This document shows, in pieces, positions 50,247-59,578 of a stretch of DNA of 64,000 nt. The stretch lies in contig JAMPDP010000001.1 of NCBI GenBank assembly GCA_023665605.1, forward strand, positions 705,676 through 769,675, in the 5' to 3' direction. The position numbers and the translations under genes are program-made. This DNA comes from Candidatus Amulumruptor caecigallinarius. Its GTDB lineage: Bacteria > Bacteroidota > Bacteroidia > Bacteroidales > Muribaculaceae. Each line of letters starts with the position of its first letter. Position 1 is the stretch's first letter. The notes below the pieces were generated by a model. It saw only the letters and a list, made by a program, of their open reading frames with translations, was not told the DNA's origin and searched no databases.

Positions 50247-50380
50247 CAAAATGTTGAAAATTTCCGGAATTTATATTCGTAAATTTCCGCCGAAATTCCG
50301 TAACTTTACCACCCTCAAACCGACTCCAAGTGACGGTCGCCAAGGCATCTCGCCTCCGACTCGTAACTATCTGACCTTCA

Positions 50381-51289
50381 ATGACTGACACGCCCTACCA
50401 CATACCCGCGCTGCTCCCCCAGGCCCTACAAGGCCTCGACATCAGGGAAGATGGCACATATGTCGACGTCACATTCGGCGGCGGTGGTCACTCGCGTGCC
50501 ATCCTGGAGCTTCTCTTCCCCTCAGGCCACCTCTACGCCTTCGACCAGGATGCCGATGCCGTGGCCAACGCCCCCGCCGACACGCGCTTCACCATGGTGC
50601 GCTCCAACTTCCGCTATCTGGCTAACTTCATGCGATACTACGGCGTGGAGGCTGTGGATGGCATCTTAGCCGACCTGGGCGTGTCGTTTCATCACTTTGA
50701 TGATGCCGACCGCGGCTTCTCGTTTCGCGCTGACGGCCCTCTGGACATGCGCATGAACCGAGATGCCGCTTTCACCGCAGCCGAATTTCTCAACACCGCC
50801 ACCACAGAGCGCATCGCCGACGCGCTGCGCATCTACGGCGAGCTCCGCGATGCCCGCCGCTTCGCAGCCGCCATCGACAAGGCCCGTAACCGCAACCCCC
50901 TCACCACCGTCAACGACCTGTTGGAGGCAGTGCGCCCCCTCGTTGACCCGCGCCGCGAGAAGAAAGACCTCGCCTGCGTCTTTCAGGCTCTGCGCATCAC
51001 CGTCAACGACGAGATGGGCGCACTCCGCGATCTCCTCGAAGCATCCCTCAAAATGACCCGTCCCGGCTCCCGGATTGCCATCATCACATATCACTCCCTC
51101 GAAGACCGCATGGTCAAGAACTTCCTGCGCACCGGCAACGTGGAGGGACACCGCATCACCGACCTCTACGGCCGCGCGGACTCCCCCTGGCGCACCGTCA
51201 ACTCCAAACCCATCACCCCCGATGCTGCCGAGGTGGAACGCAACCCCCGCTCGCGCAGCGCCAAGCTCCGGATAGCAGAGCGCGTGTAA
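50381..51289 (+). CDS. rsmH: 16S rRNA (cytosine1402-N4)-methyltransferase
   Basis: A 302-residue SAM-dependent enzyme, also called MraW. It opens HIPALLPQALQGLDIREDGTYVDVTFGGGGHSRAIL, the SAM loop being DVTFGGGGHS near 27-36. LADLGVSFHHFDDADRGFSFRADGPLDMRMN near 99-129 and ITYHSLEDRMVKNFLR near 232 are typical. First gene of the division and wall cluster; the usual mraZ is not upstream. Confidence 0.96.
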   Translation: MTDTPYHIPALLPQALQGLDIREDGTYVDVTFGGGGHSRAILELLFPSGHLYAFDQDADAVANAPADTRFTMVRSNFRYLANFMRYYGVEAVDGILADLGVSFHHFDDADRGFSFRADGPLDMRMNRDAAFTAAEFLNTATTERIADALRIYGELRDARRFAAAIDKARNRNPLTTVNDLLEAVRPLVDPRREKKDLACVFQALRITVNDEMGALRDLLEASLKMTRPGSRIAIITYHSLEDRMVKNFLRTGNVEGHRITDLYGRADSPWRTVNSKPITPDAAEVERNPRSRSAKLRIAERV

Positions 51290-51320
51290 CACCATTCATC
51301 CCCCACCTTCCCCCGCTCAG

Positions 51321-51680
51321 ATGGCCACAAAGACCTCCCAACGCAAGGACTCCGACAACCCCTCACCCTGGGAATACCTGGGGAAGGTGCGCCGTGGCCA
51401 GATTCTGAGCCTCGACTTCTTCCGCCGCCATTGGGGCGTGATAGCCGTCGTCATGACTTTCCTTCTCCTCTATATCACCAACAAGTACTACTGCCAGACC
51501 TCGATGGAGCAGATCCGAGCTCTTGACCGTGAGCTTGAGCTGGTCAGAACCGAGCGCGTGCGCGAAAAGAGCATCTACATGAGCCGCACCCGCGAGAGCT
51601 CCATGCAGCAGCTCATCGACTCGCTCGGTCTGGGGCTGAGCGTGCAGACCCGTCCACCCTACAAAATCATTGACGACTGA
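51321..51680 (+). CDS. ftsL: FtsL-like division protein
   Basis: A 119-residue bitopic membrane protein: cytoplasmic N terminus (1 to about 42), one helix (about 43-60, VIAVVMTFLLLYITN) and a periplasmic coiled coil with repeated RxLExxLxxxRxE pattern. It is placed just before ftsI as in other Bacteroidota, where a FtsL-like protein occupies this slot; it should join the FtsQLB complex. Sequence is too diverged to prove it. Its stop overlaps the ftsI start by 1 base. Confidence 0.8.
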   Translation: MATKTSQRKDSDNPSPWEYLGKVRRGQILSLDFFRRHWGVIAVVMTFLLLYITNKYYCQTSMEQIRALDRELELVRTERVREKSIYMSRTRESSMQQLIDSLGLGLSVQTRPPYKIIDD

Positions 51681-53752
51681 TGAAACGTAAACGCGCCATC
51701 CTCATCCGCTATGCATTTGTCATAGGCTTGATTCTGCTCTTCTCGGCCAACCTGATGAGCCACGTGCTCGACACATCCATCATGTCGGCTGACAAGTGGA
51801 ACGAGAAAGCCCTCGAAATCCTCTCCAAGCAATACACCATCAAGCCTGAGCGCGGCAACATCCTGGCCGCCGACGGCTCGGTGCTCGCCACCAACCTGAA
51901 GTATTACACCCTGCGCATCGACTACGCCACAGAGCAGTTTGCCGACGACTCGCTGCGCAAGTACGTGGGGCCGCTATCGGAGATGCTGGCCCGTGACTTC
52001 CCGCCGCGCACCGCTAAGGAGTGGCGCGAGTCCCTGCTCAAACCGCTCAAAAAGAAGCGCGAATACCGCACCCGCTCATTCCGACTGCTCAGCAACCTGT
52101 CGTATGCCGATATGCAGCGCGTCAAGGATTACCCCTTCTTCAAGCTCGGCAAGCGGCGCACCGGCTTGCACCACGAAGTAATCAGCCGCCGAACAAACCC
52201 CTACGGCGAGATGGCGCGCCGCAGCGTGGGTGGCGTCGGAGAGACCACTGAATGTAGTGACATCCACGGCATATCGGGTCTCGAGAAGGCTCTTGACACC
52301 CTCCTGTTCGGCACCCCAGGCATTGCCGAGAAGCGCGCTCTCACTCACGGCATCGTCAACTGGGCATACCAAGAAGCTGTCCCCGGCTATGACATCCAGA
52401 CCACCATCGACATCAATATGCAGGACATCGTGGAGAACGAGCTCAACTCGGTGCTCCAGCACACTGAGGCTGACTGGGGCGTGGCCGTGCTGATGGAGGT
52501 GGCCACCGGTGACATCAAGGCCATAAGCAACCTTGAGCGCAATCCCAAAGGCTCCAACTACATCGAGGCAATGAACCGCGCAGTGCAGGGCTACGAACCC
52601 GGCAGTGTGGTCAAGACTCTCTCCATGCTCATAGCTCTGGAGGATGGTGCCGTCACTGACCTTGACGAGGTGATACCCACCGGACGATTCAGCTACATGG
52701 GTCGCCCCATCAACGACAGCCACCCCACCACGTCGATGAAAGTGAGCGAAGTGCTCGAACAGAGCTCCAACATAGCCATGACTCGCATCATAGCCCGCCA
52801 CTTCCAGAAGAACCCCGGCGAGTTCTATTCACGCGTCAAGAGCCTCGGGTTCCTTGAACCGATGCACACCGGCATCGCAGGCGAGCGCGTGCCACGCTTC
52901 GACTCAGTGCCCTCCAATGCCGGCGGGTGCCTGGTGCTCTCGCGCCAGTGTTTCGGCTATGCCACGGAGATTCCGCCGCTCTACACCCTGGCGCTCTACA
53001 ACGCCATAGCCAACGACGGCCAGTTCGTGCGTCCTCGCCTGGTGCAGAGGCTCATCAATCAGAACCTCGGTGTGGACTCCACCCTGCAGGTGTCATATAT
53101 CCGTGACCGCATCTGCTCTCGCGACAACGCCGCCATACTCCGCGACCTGCTCAAGCGAGTGGTGTGGGGCGACCATGGCACCGCACGTTCCCTGCGCAAC
53201 GACCTTGTGGCCATCGCCGGCAAGACCGGCACAAGCTACGTCATCGAGAATGGAGCCTACAACACCTCCAAGAAGCGCCTCACCTTCTGCGGTTACTTCC
53301 CCGCCGACAATCCCCGTTACAGCTGCGTGGTGCTCACTTGCGCACCTAAAGCCAACTGGTTTGGCGCGGCATCCACTTCCGGACAGGTGGTGCGCAACAT
53401 TGCCGTGAAGCTCTACTCCCGCGGTATGCTCGGCGACAACTCAGACTACCGCACCGACACCCCGCCGGCCGATCCGCCACGCCTCGCGGCATCCACACCC
53501 AAGGAGCGGCGCTCCTCACTGACGGATGGCCTCGCCCTGGCATCCACGCGCTCGCTGCGCGCACCCTCTGCCGAGACCCGCCGCGGCCACGTGCCTGACG
53601 TGCGCGGCATGGATCTGCGCACGGCCATTGTCACCCTTGAGAGCGCCGGCTACAATGTGCGCCACAGCGGCACCGGCCTGGTGGCATCCACCGTGCCGGC
53701 CGCCTCCACACCAGCCCCCTCCGGCTCGCGCGTCACCATCAACCTACGTTAA
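51680..53752 (+). CDS. ftsI: Division-specific penicillin-binding protein (transpeptidase) with PASTA domain
   Basis: A 690-residue class B penicillin-binding protein (PBP3-type). One N-terminal membrane helix (about 8-27), a pedestal domain with RGNILAADGSVLATN near 60, then the transpeptidase: SVVK near 311, SSN near 361 and KTGT near 514 are the three active-site motifs. A C-terminal PASTA domain (about 635-690, GHVPDVRGMDLRTAIVTLESAGYNV) is preceded by a low-complexity linker. It cross-links septal peptidoglycan with FtsW. Confidence 0.95.
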   Translation: MKRKRAILIRYAFVIGLILLFSANLMSHVLDTSIMSADKWNEKALEILSKQYTIKPERGNILAADGSVLATNLKYYTLRIDYATEQFADDSLRKYVGPLSEMLARDFPPRTAKEWRESLLKPLKKKREYRTRSFRLLSNLSYADMQRVKDYPFFKLGKRRTGLHHEVISRRTNPYGEMARRSVGGVGETTECSDIHGISGLEKALDTLLFGTPGIAEKRALTHGIVNWAYQEAVPGYDIQTTIDINMQDIVENELNSVLQHTEADWGVAVLMEVATGDIKAISNLERNPKGSNYIEAMNRAVQGYEPGSVVKTLSMLIALEDGAVTDLDEVIPTGRFSYMGRPINDSHPTTSMKVSEVLEQSSNIAMTRIIARHFQKNPGEFYSRVKSLGFLEPMHTGIAGERVPRFDSVPSNAGGCLVLSRQCFGYATEIPPLYTLALYNAIANDGQFVRPRLVQRLINQNLGVDSTLQVSYIRDRICSRDNAAILRDLLKRVVWGDHGTARSLRNDLVAIAGKTGTSYVIENGAYNTSKKRLTFCGYFPADNPRYSCVVLTCAPKANWFGAASTSGQVVRNIAVKLYSRGMLGDNSDYRTDTPPADPPRLAASTPKERRSSLTDGLALASTRSLRAPSAETRRGHVPDVRGMDLRTAIVTLESAGYNVRHSGTGLVASTVPAASTPAPSGSRVTINLR

Positions 53753-53800
53753 CCCTCCTCCTCCCGACATTCCCGACAATACACCAGTCAACACAGATAC

Positions 53801-55261
53801 ATGAAACGCCTCTCGGAACTCATCTCATCACTCACCATAGAGGAGATTGCCGGCGACACCACCCGCGAGATCTCCGACATCACCTTCGACTCACGCAAGG
53901 TGGCTCCCGGCTCACTTTTCGTGGCCCTCAAAGGCACTGCCGCCGACGGCCATGAATTCATCCCGCAGGTCACCGCCGCCGGAGCCGCCGCCATAGTCTG
54001 CGAGCAGATACCACCCATGCGCGAGAGCTCTGTCACCTACATCCGCGTGGCAAACTCTCACGTGGCTCTCGGCTACATTGCATCCGCATGGTTCGACAAT
54101 CCCTCCGGCGCACTGAAGCTGGTGGGGGTCACCGGCACCAACGGCAAGACCACCACCGCAACACTCATCTATGAGATGGCCCGCCTGATGGGCCACAAGG
54201 CCGGACTCCTCTCCACCGTGGTCAACATCATCGACAACGAGCGCACCGAGGCGATGCAGACCACCCCTGATGCCATCACCATCAACGCCATGCTCCGACG
54301 CATGGTGGATGCCGGCTGCACCTACGCCGCCATGGAGGTGAGCAGCCACGCCGCCGCCCAGCACCGCATAGCCGGTCTGGAGTTTGCCGGAGGCATCTTC
54401 ACCAACCTCACCCGCGACCATCTGGACTACCACAAGACGGTAGATGCCTATCTGGCCGCCAAGAAGTCGTTCTTCGACGAACTCCCCCGCTCGGCATTCG
54501 CCCTGACCAACCTTGACGACAAGGCCGGATTGGTAATGCTCCAAAACACTGCCGCCGCCCGCCATTCCTACTCACTGCGCACTGTGGCTGACTTCTCCAC
54601 CAAGATTGTGGAGAGCCGTCTTGACGGTATGCTCCTGAGCATCAACGGTCGCGAGGTGGAGACCATGTTCACCGGCCGCTTCAACGCCTACAACCTCACC
54701 GCCGTATACGGAGCCTGCGTGCTTCTGGGCTGGGACCCCGAGAGGGTACTCATCAACATGAGCCGTCTGGTGCCCGTGGCCGGGCGCTTCCAGACCTTCC
54801 ACTCGCCGCAGGGGCTCACCGCCATTGTGGACTATGCCCACACCCCTGATGCTCTGGTCAACGTGCTCTCAACCATCCGCGAGGTGGTGGGCAACTCTGG
54901 CCGCATCATCACCGTGGTGGGAGCCGGGGGCAACCGCGACTCCGGCAAGCGTCCCATCATGGCTGCCGAGAGCGCACGTCTCAGTGACCTTGTGGTGCTC
55001 ACCTCCGACAATCCCCGCTTCGAGGAGCCGCTGGACATCATTCACGACATGGAGGAGGGGCTCGATGAGGCCGCACGCCTCCGCTCGGTGTCCATCGCCG
55101 ACCGCCGCGAGGCCATCTCCACAGCACTCTCCATGGCTCGCCCCGGCGATGTGGTGCTCATTGCCGGCAAAGGCCATGAGGATTATCAGGAAGTGAAGGG
55201 CGTAAAGCACCACTTCGATGACCGCGAGGTCGTAGCCGAGATTTTCGCAGCCGCCAAGTAA
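53801..55261 (+). CDS. murE: UDP-MurNAc-tripeptide synthetase (MurE)
   Basis: A 486-residue Mur ligase. The ATP loop GVTGTNGKTTTATLIYEM is near 106-123; the carbamylated-lysine and dipeptide parts are in place. The motif DNPR (LTSDNPRFEEP) near 402 marks enzymes that add meso-diaminopimelate, so the wall probably contains meso-DAP. Full length. Between ftsI and mraY. Confidence 0.96.
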   Translation: MKRLSELISSLTIEEIAGDTTREISDITFDSRKVAPGSLFVALKGTAADGHEFIPQVTAAGAAAIVCEQIPPMRESSVTYIRVANSHVALGYIASAWFDNPSGALKLVGVTGTNGKTTTATLIYEMARLMGHKAGLLSTVVNIIDNERTEAMQTTPDAITINAMLRRMVDAGCTYAAMEVSSHAAAQHRIAGLEFAGGIFTNLTRDHLDYHKTVDAYLAAKKSFFDELPRSAFALTNLDDKAGLVMLQNTAAARHSYSLRTVADFSTKIVESRLDGMLLSINGREVETMFTGRFNAYNLTAVYGACVLLGWDPERVLINMSRLVPVAGRFQTFHSPQGLTAIVDYAHTPDALVNVLSTIREVVGNSGRIITVVGAGGNRDSGKRPIMAAESARLSDLVVLTSDNPRFEEPLDIIHDMEEGLDEAARLRSVSIADRREAISTALSMARPGDVVLIAGKGHEDYQEVKGVKHHFDDREVVAEIFAAAK

Positions 55262-55310
55262 CCCCCGAAGCTCACCCACTCACCACACACGTCTCAACAC
55301 CCCGCTCCAG

Positions 55311-56573
55311 ATGCTTTACTATCTATCAGAGCAATATAACCTCTTCGGCTCCACAGTGGCCCGACTGATGGACTACCTGACGGTGCGCTCGGGCATCGCC
55401 CTGCTCCTGTCGCTGTTCATAGCCATGACCTTCGGCGAGCGCATCATCGCCATCCTCCAAAAGCGTCAGGTAGGCGAAATAGTACGTAACCTCGGCATCG
55501 AGGGGCAGATGAAGAAAACCGGCACTCCCACCATGGGCGGTGTCATCATCATCATCGCTATCCTCATCCCGGCACTCCTTATCGGCAACCTCTCCAACGT
55601 CTATATGCTACTTATGGTCGTCACCACCGTGTGGCTCGGTCTCATGGGTGGCCTCGATGACTATCTCAAGCTCCATCGCCATAACAAGGATGGCATGAAG
55701 GGCATCTTCAAGATTATAGGTCAGGTGGGCTTAGGCCTCATCGTGGGTCTCACCATGCTCTGCTCACCTGACGTTGTGATCCGCGAGAATGTGGAGTCGG
55801 AGACTGTCGAGGGTGCGGAACTCATCGTCACCTACAAGACGGAGAATGTCAAGGAGACAGCTACCACTCTCCCCTTTGTCAAGAACCATAACTTCAACTA
55901 CAATATGCTCACCCGCTGGATGGGGCCCTACGCCGTAACAGGCGGATGGGTGGTATTCATCCTCGTCACCATCTTCGTGGTGGCAGCCACCAGCAACGGC
56001 GCCAACCTCACCGACGGCCTTGACGGTCTCTGCACAGGCACCTCGGCCATCATCGGTGTGGCTCTGGCCATAATGGCTTACCTGGGGGGCAACATCGTCT
56101 ACGCCTCCTACCTCAACATCATGTATGTGCCGGACTCGGGAGAGCTTGTGGTGTTTATGGCAGCATTCCTCGGTGCCCTCATCGGCTTCCTGTGGTATAA
56201 CGCCTACCCGGCGCAAGTATTCATGGGCGACACCGGCTCGCTCACCCTCGGCGGCATCATCGCCGTGTGTGCCATCCTCATACACAAGGAGCTCCTTATC
56301 CCGGTGCTCTGCGCCATCTTCTTCATCGAAGACCTCTCGGTGATGCTTCAGGTGGCTTACTTCAAGCTCACCAAGCGACGCAGCGGCCGGGGGAAGCGCA
56401 TCTTCAAGATGACACCCCTTCACCACCACTTCCAGAAGCAGGGCAACGCCGGCATCGACGCCATCCTCCAGAAGCCGCTCCGGGCCATCCCCGAGAGCAA
56501 GATTGTGGTGCGCTTCTGGATTGTAAGCATCTTCCTGGCAGCCATCACCTTCGCGACCCTCAAAATCAGATAA
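55311..56573 (+). CDS. mraY: Phospho-MurNAc-pentapeptide translocase
   Basis: A 420-residue polytopic membrane enzyme making lipid I on undecaprenyl phosphate. GTPTMGGVIIIIAI near 66, the Asp-rich FLGGLDDYLKL-type loop (LMGGLDDYLKLHRHNKDGMKG) near 113, NLTDGLDGLCTGTSAI near 228, GDTGSLTLGG near 306 and MTPLHHHF near 367 (the HHH motif) are all intact. Longer than the E. coli enzyme because of a periplasmic insert at about 155-200, as in other Bacteroidota. Confidence 0.97.
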   Translation: MLYYLSEQYNLFGSTVARLMDYLTVRSGIALLLSLFIAMTFGERIIAILQKRQVGEIVRNLGIEGQMKKTGTPTMGGVIIIIAILIPALLIGNLSNVYMLLMVVTTVWLGLMGGLDDYLKLHRHNKDGMKGIFKIIGQVGLGLIVGLTMLCSPDVVIRENVESETVEGAELIVTYKTENVKETATTLPFVKNHNFNYNMLTRWMGPYAVTGGWVVFILVTIFVVAATSNGANLTDGLDGLCTGTSAIIGVALAIMAYLGGNIVYASYLNIMYVPDSGELVVFMAAFLGALIGFLWYNAYPAQVFMGDTGSLTLGGIIAVCAILIHKELLIPVLCAIFFIEDLSVMLQVAYFKLTKRRSGRGKRIFKMTPLHHHFQKQGNAGIDAILQKPLRAIPESKIVVRFWIVSIFLAAITFATLKIR

Positions 56574-56626
56574 TCCTCTGTGCCTGTCAGCACAGTTCTC
56601 CCAAAACAAGACTCTTAAATACATAT

Positions 56627-58018
56627 ATGACCAATAACGCAGACAGCCTGAAGACTTACGTGCCCGCACCGGGACGCCTTGTGGTGCTCGGTGGCGGCGA
56701 GAGCGGCGTGGGAGCCGCCATCCTCGGCAAAGAGCGCGGATGGGACGTGTTTCTCAGCGACTTCGGCTCAGTGGCCCCGCACTACGCCTCCATGCTCAAC
56801 GACGAACAGATTCCCTGGGAGCAGGGCGGACACTCCATGGAGAGCATACTCAACGCTGACGTGGTGGTGAAGAGCCCCGGCATCGCCGACACCACGCCGG
56901 TGATGCAGGCCGTCATCGCCAAGGGTATCCGCGTGGTCAGCGAGATCGAGTTCGCCGGATGGTACACTGATGCCAAGATGGTGTGCATCACCGGCTCAAA
57001 CGGCAAGACCACCACGACTCTGCTCACATACCACATTCTCCGCTCCGCCGGCATCGACTGCGGTCTGGCCGGAAATGTCGGCAACAGCCTCGCCCTCCAG
57101 GTGGCACGTGACCCCAAACCGGTCTATGTCATTGAGCTCTCCAGCTTCCAGCTCGACAATATGTATGACTTCAAGGCGAACGTGGCCGTGATTATGAACA
57201 TCACCCCCGACCACCTTGACCGCTATGACCACAAGATGCAGAACTACATCAACGCCAAGTTCCGCATCCTCCAGAACCAGACTGCCCGCGATGCCTTCAT
57301 CTACTGGCAGGACGATCCCGTCATAGCCGAACAGCTCCGCCACATCACCGTCGAGGCTACCCGCTACCCCTTCGCCGAGCATGATGAGGAGGGTGTGGCT
57401 GCTTTTGTCGACGGGCAGGGCGACCTGGAGCTCAACACTCCCGGCACATCTCTGCGCATGCCCCGCGCTGACCTCTCGCTCAACGGCCTCCACAACCTCT
57501 ACAACTCCATGGCCGCCGGACTCTCCGCGTGCCTCCTCGACGTGCGCAACGAAGACATACGCCGCGCACTGAGCGATTTCGAGGGGGTGGAACACCGTCT
57601 CGAGCCCGTGGCGGTGGTCGACGGCGTGCGCTGGATCAACGACTCCAAGGCCACCAACGTCAACTCCACATGGTATGCTCTCGAAAGCATGCCTGACTCT
57701 CGCTCCACAGTGCTGATACTCGGCGGCAAGGACAAGGGCAACGACTACTCCGAAATCCTCCCGCTGGTGCGCCGCAAGGTGAAGGCAATTGTGGCAATGG
57801 GGCTCCACAACGAGAAGATTATCGACTTCTTCTCAGCCGAGGTGCCGGTGATTTATGACACCCATTCGCTTGCCGATGCCGTAGCTGCCTGCCGCACTGC
57901 CGCCTCTGAGGGCGACACCGTGCTCCTCTCCCCCTGCTGCGCCAGCTTTGACCTGTTCACCAGCTACGAGGACCGCGGCCACCGCTTCAAGGATGCCGTA
58001 CTCCAATTGGTAAAATAA
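56627..58018 (+). CDS. murD: UDP-MurNAc-L-alanine:D-glutamate ligase
   Basis: A 463-residue Mur ligase. The N-terminal UDP-binding Rossmann domain starts RLVVLGGGESGVGAAILGKERG; the ATP loop is CITGSNGKTTTTLLTYHIL near 119-137; LDNMYDFKANVAVIMNITPDHLDRYDHK near 175 and HRLEPVAVVDGVRWINDSKATN near 320 follow the family. The ATG at 56627 (MTNNADS) is used; the reading can be extended into mraY but that part is a shadow. Confidence 0.95.
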   Translation: MTNNADSLKTYVPAPGRLVVLGGGESGVGAAILGKERGWDVFLSDFGSVAPHYASMLNDEQIPWEQGGHSMESILNADVVVKSPGIADTTPVMQAVIAKGIRVVSEIEFAGWYTDAKMVCITGSNGKTTTTLLTYHILRSAGIDCGLAGNVGNSLALQVARDPKPVYVIELSSFQLDNMYDFKANVAVIMNITPDHLDRYDHKMQNYINAKFRILQNQTARDAFIYWQDDPVIAEQLRHITVEATRYPFAEHDEEGVAAFVDGQGDLELNTPGTSLRMPRADLSLNGLHNLYNSMAAGLSACLLDVRNEDIRRALSDFEGVEHRLEPVAVVDGVRWINDSKATNVNSTWYALESMPDSRSTVLILGGKDKGNDYSEILPLVRRKVKAIVAMGLHNEKIIDFFSAEVPVIYDTHSLADAVAACRTAASEGDTVLLSPCCASFDLFTSYEDRGHRFKDAVLQLVK

Positions 58019-58075
58019 GCATCTGCTAACTTCTCCCTATCTGCCCCTCCCCAACCTCTCCTTTCTGCAATAACA

Positions 58076-59512
58076 ATGAACACCGACAATTTCGACACCG
58101 CCGCCGGCGGCGCAGCCGCTCTCCCCGCCGGAGCCATCCCCGCCACCGGCAAGCGCACCGCGGCTGTCGACGCTGAGCTCGCCCCGGTGGCCAAGCCTGA
58201 CCCCTACATTTGGGGGGTATACATCTTCCTGGTGCTTGTGTCCATCGTGGAGCTTTACAGCGCCTCTTCGCGCGAGGTGGTGACCTCGGGCATGCTCGGC
58301 GTATTCGCCCCGGTGGTGCGCCACGTCGGCACTCTGCTGCTCGGCTTGGTATGCATCCTCTTCCTCCAGCGCACTCACTACTCCAAGCTCATCAAGCCAA
58401 TCACCATCTTTGCCATCCTCGCCGGGCTGCTGATGCTCTACGTCATGTTCTTCGGCGAGAAAGTGAACGGTGCACGCCGCTCGGTGACTTTCTTCATCAC
58501 CATCCAGCCCAGCGAGATGATCAAGCTCGCCGCGCCGCTGATGATTGCACTAATCCTCTCACGCACCCAGAACCGCCGCAACAGCGAGCTGCGCACGCCG
58601 GGCGTATGGGTGTCGGTGATAGTCGTCACCATCTACTGCGGACTGCTTGTGACTCAGGGTATGACCAACACGTTGCTGCTCATAAGCATTTCTGTGGCCA
58701 TGCTCATCATCGGCGGCTCCCGCTGGGCAACGTTGGGCAAGATTACACTCTTCTACATAGCCCTCGGCATAGTGCTCGGGGCTGCTGCCGTGCTTTTCGT
58801 AAAGCCGGATGAAAAGGATGCCAAGGCCGACGAGAAAGCCCGCGCGGATGTCAAGACTCTCGTGGAGCAGGGCAAGGTGAGCCCCGTGCAGCTGTTTCTG
58901 CTCGAACGCTTTGGCGACAAGGGGCGTGTGGGCACATGGGTGATGCGCAGCATACGCCATTCGGGCAACCCTGACGTGCCCAAGTATGAGCAGGAGATTG
59001 CAGATGACAACGCTCAGGAGATGTACGCCTACATGGCACAAGCTCACGGCGGCCTCATCGGCGTGGGGCCCGGCAACTCGCGCGAAACATCACGCCTCCC
59101 TTTGGCGTTCTCTGACTATATCTACTCCATCATCATCGAGGAGACCGGCCTGATAGGCGGCATGTTCGTACTCGGGGCATATCTGCTCCTGTTGGGACGC
59201 GCCTCCTCCATAGCCTCGCAATGCTCACGGGCCTTCCCCGCCCTGCTGGTTATCGGTATGGCTGTCACGGTAGTGTGCCAGGCTCTGTTCCATATGGCTA
59301 TCGTCGTCGGCGTGTTCCCCGTGTCGGGCCAGCCGCTACCGCTCATTTCCAAGGGTGGATGTTCCATCCTTATGGTCTCGGTGGCATTCGGCGTGATGCT
59401 CAGCGTGAGCCGTTTCGCCGTGCGTGGCTCCGACAAGAAAGCCACCATCCGCCGCGAGATTGCCGCACTCCCCGAGGAGCTGCGCGGCGACAACCTGACG
59501 ATGATTGACTGA
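58076..59512 (+). CDS. ftsW: Septal peptidoglycan glycosyltransferase FtsW
   Basis: A 478-residue SEDS-family membrane protein with about ten helices. Typical parts: PDPYIWGVYIFLVLVSIVELYSAS near 42, FGEKVNGARRSVTFF near 125 and QPSEMIKLA near 140, and toward the end GQPLPLISKGGCSILMVS near 420. A hydrophilic Ala/Thr-rich N-terminal extension of about 40 residues and a charged loop near 240-310 are longer than in E. coli. It polymerises septal glycan together with FtsI. Confidence 0.95.
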   Translation: MNTDNFDTAAGGAAALPAGAIPATGKRTAAVDAELAPVAKPDPYIWGVYIFLVLVSIVELYSASSREVVTSGMLGVFAPVVRHVGTLLLGLVCILFLQRTHYSKLIKPITIFAILAGLLMLYVMFFGEKVNGARRSVTFFITIQPSEMIKLAAPLMIALILSRTQNRRNSELRTPGVWVSVIVVTIYCGLLVTQGMTNTLLLISISVAMLIIGGSRWATLGKITLFYIALGIVLGAAAVLFVKPDEKDAKADEKARADVKTLVEQGKVSPVQLFLLERFGDKGRVGTWVMRSIRHSGNPDVPKYEQEIADDNAQEMYAYMAQAHGGLIGVGPGNSRETSRLPLAFSDYIYSIIIEETGLIGGMFVLGAYLLLLGRASSIASQCSRAFPALLVIGMAVTVVCQALFHMAIVVGVFPVSGQPLPLISKGGCSILMVSVAFGVMLSVSRFAVRGSDKKATIRREIAALPEELRGDNLTMID

Positions 59513-59578
59513 CCTCAACACTCTCCGCTACGCATATATAATATATAGACATTCATCACCCGCATTCATCCACATCAC

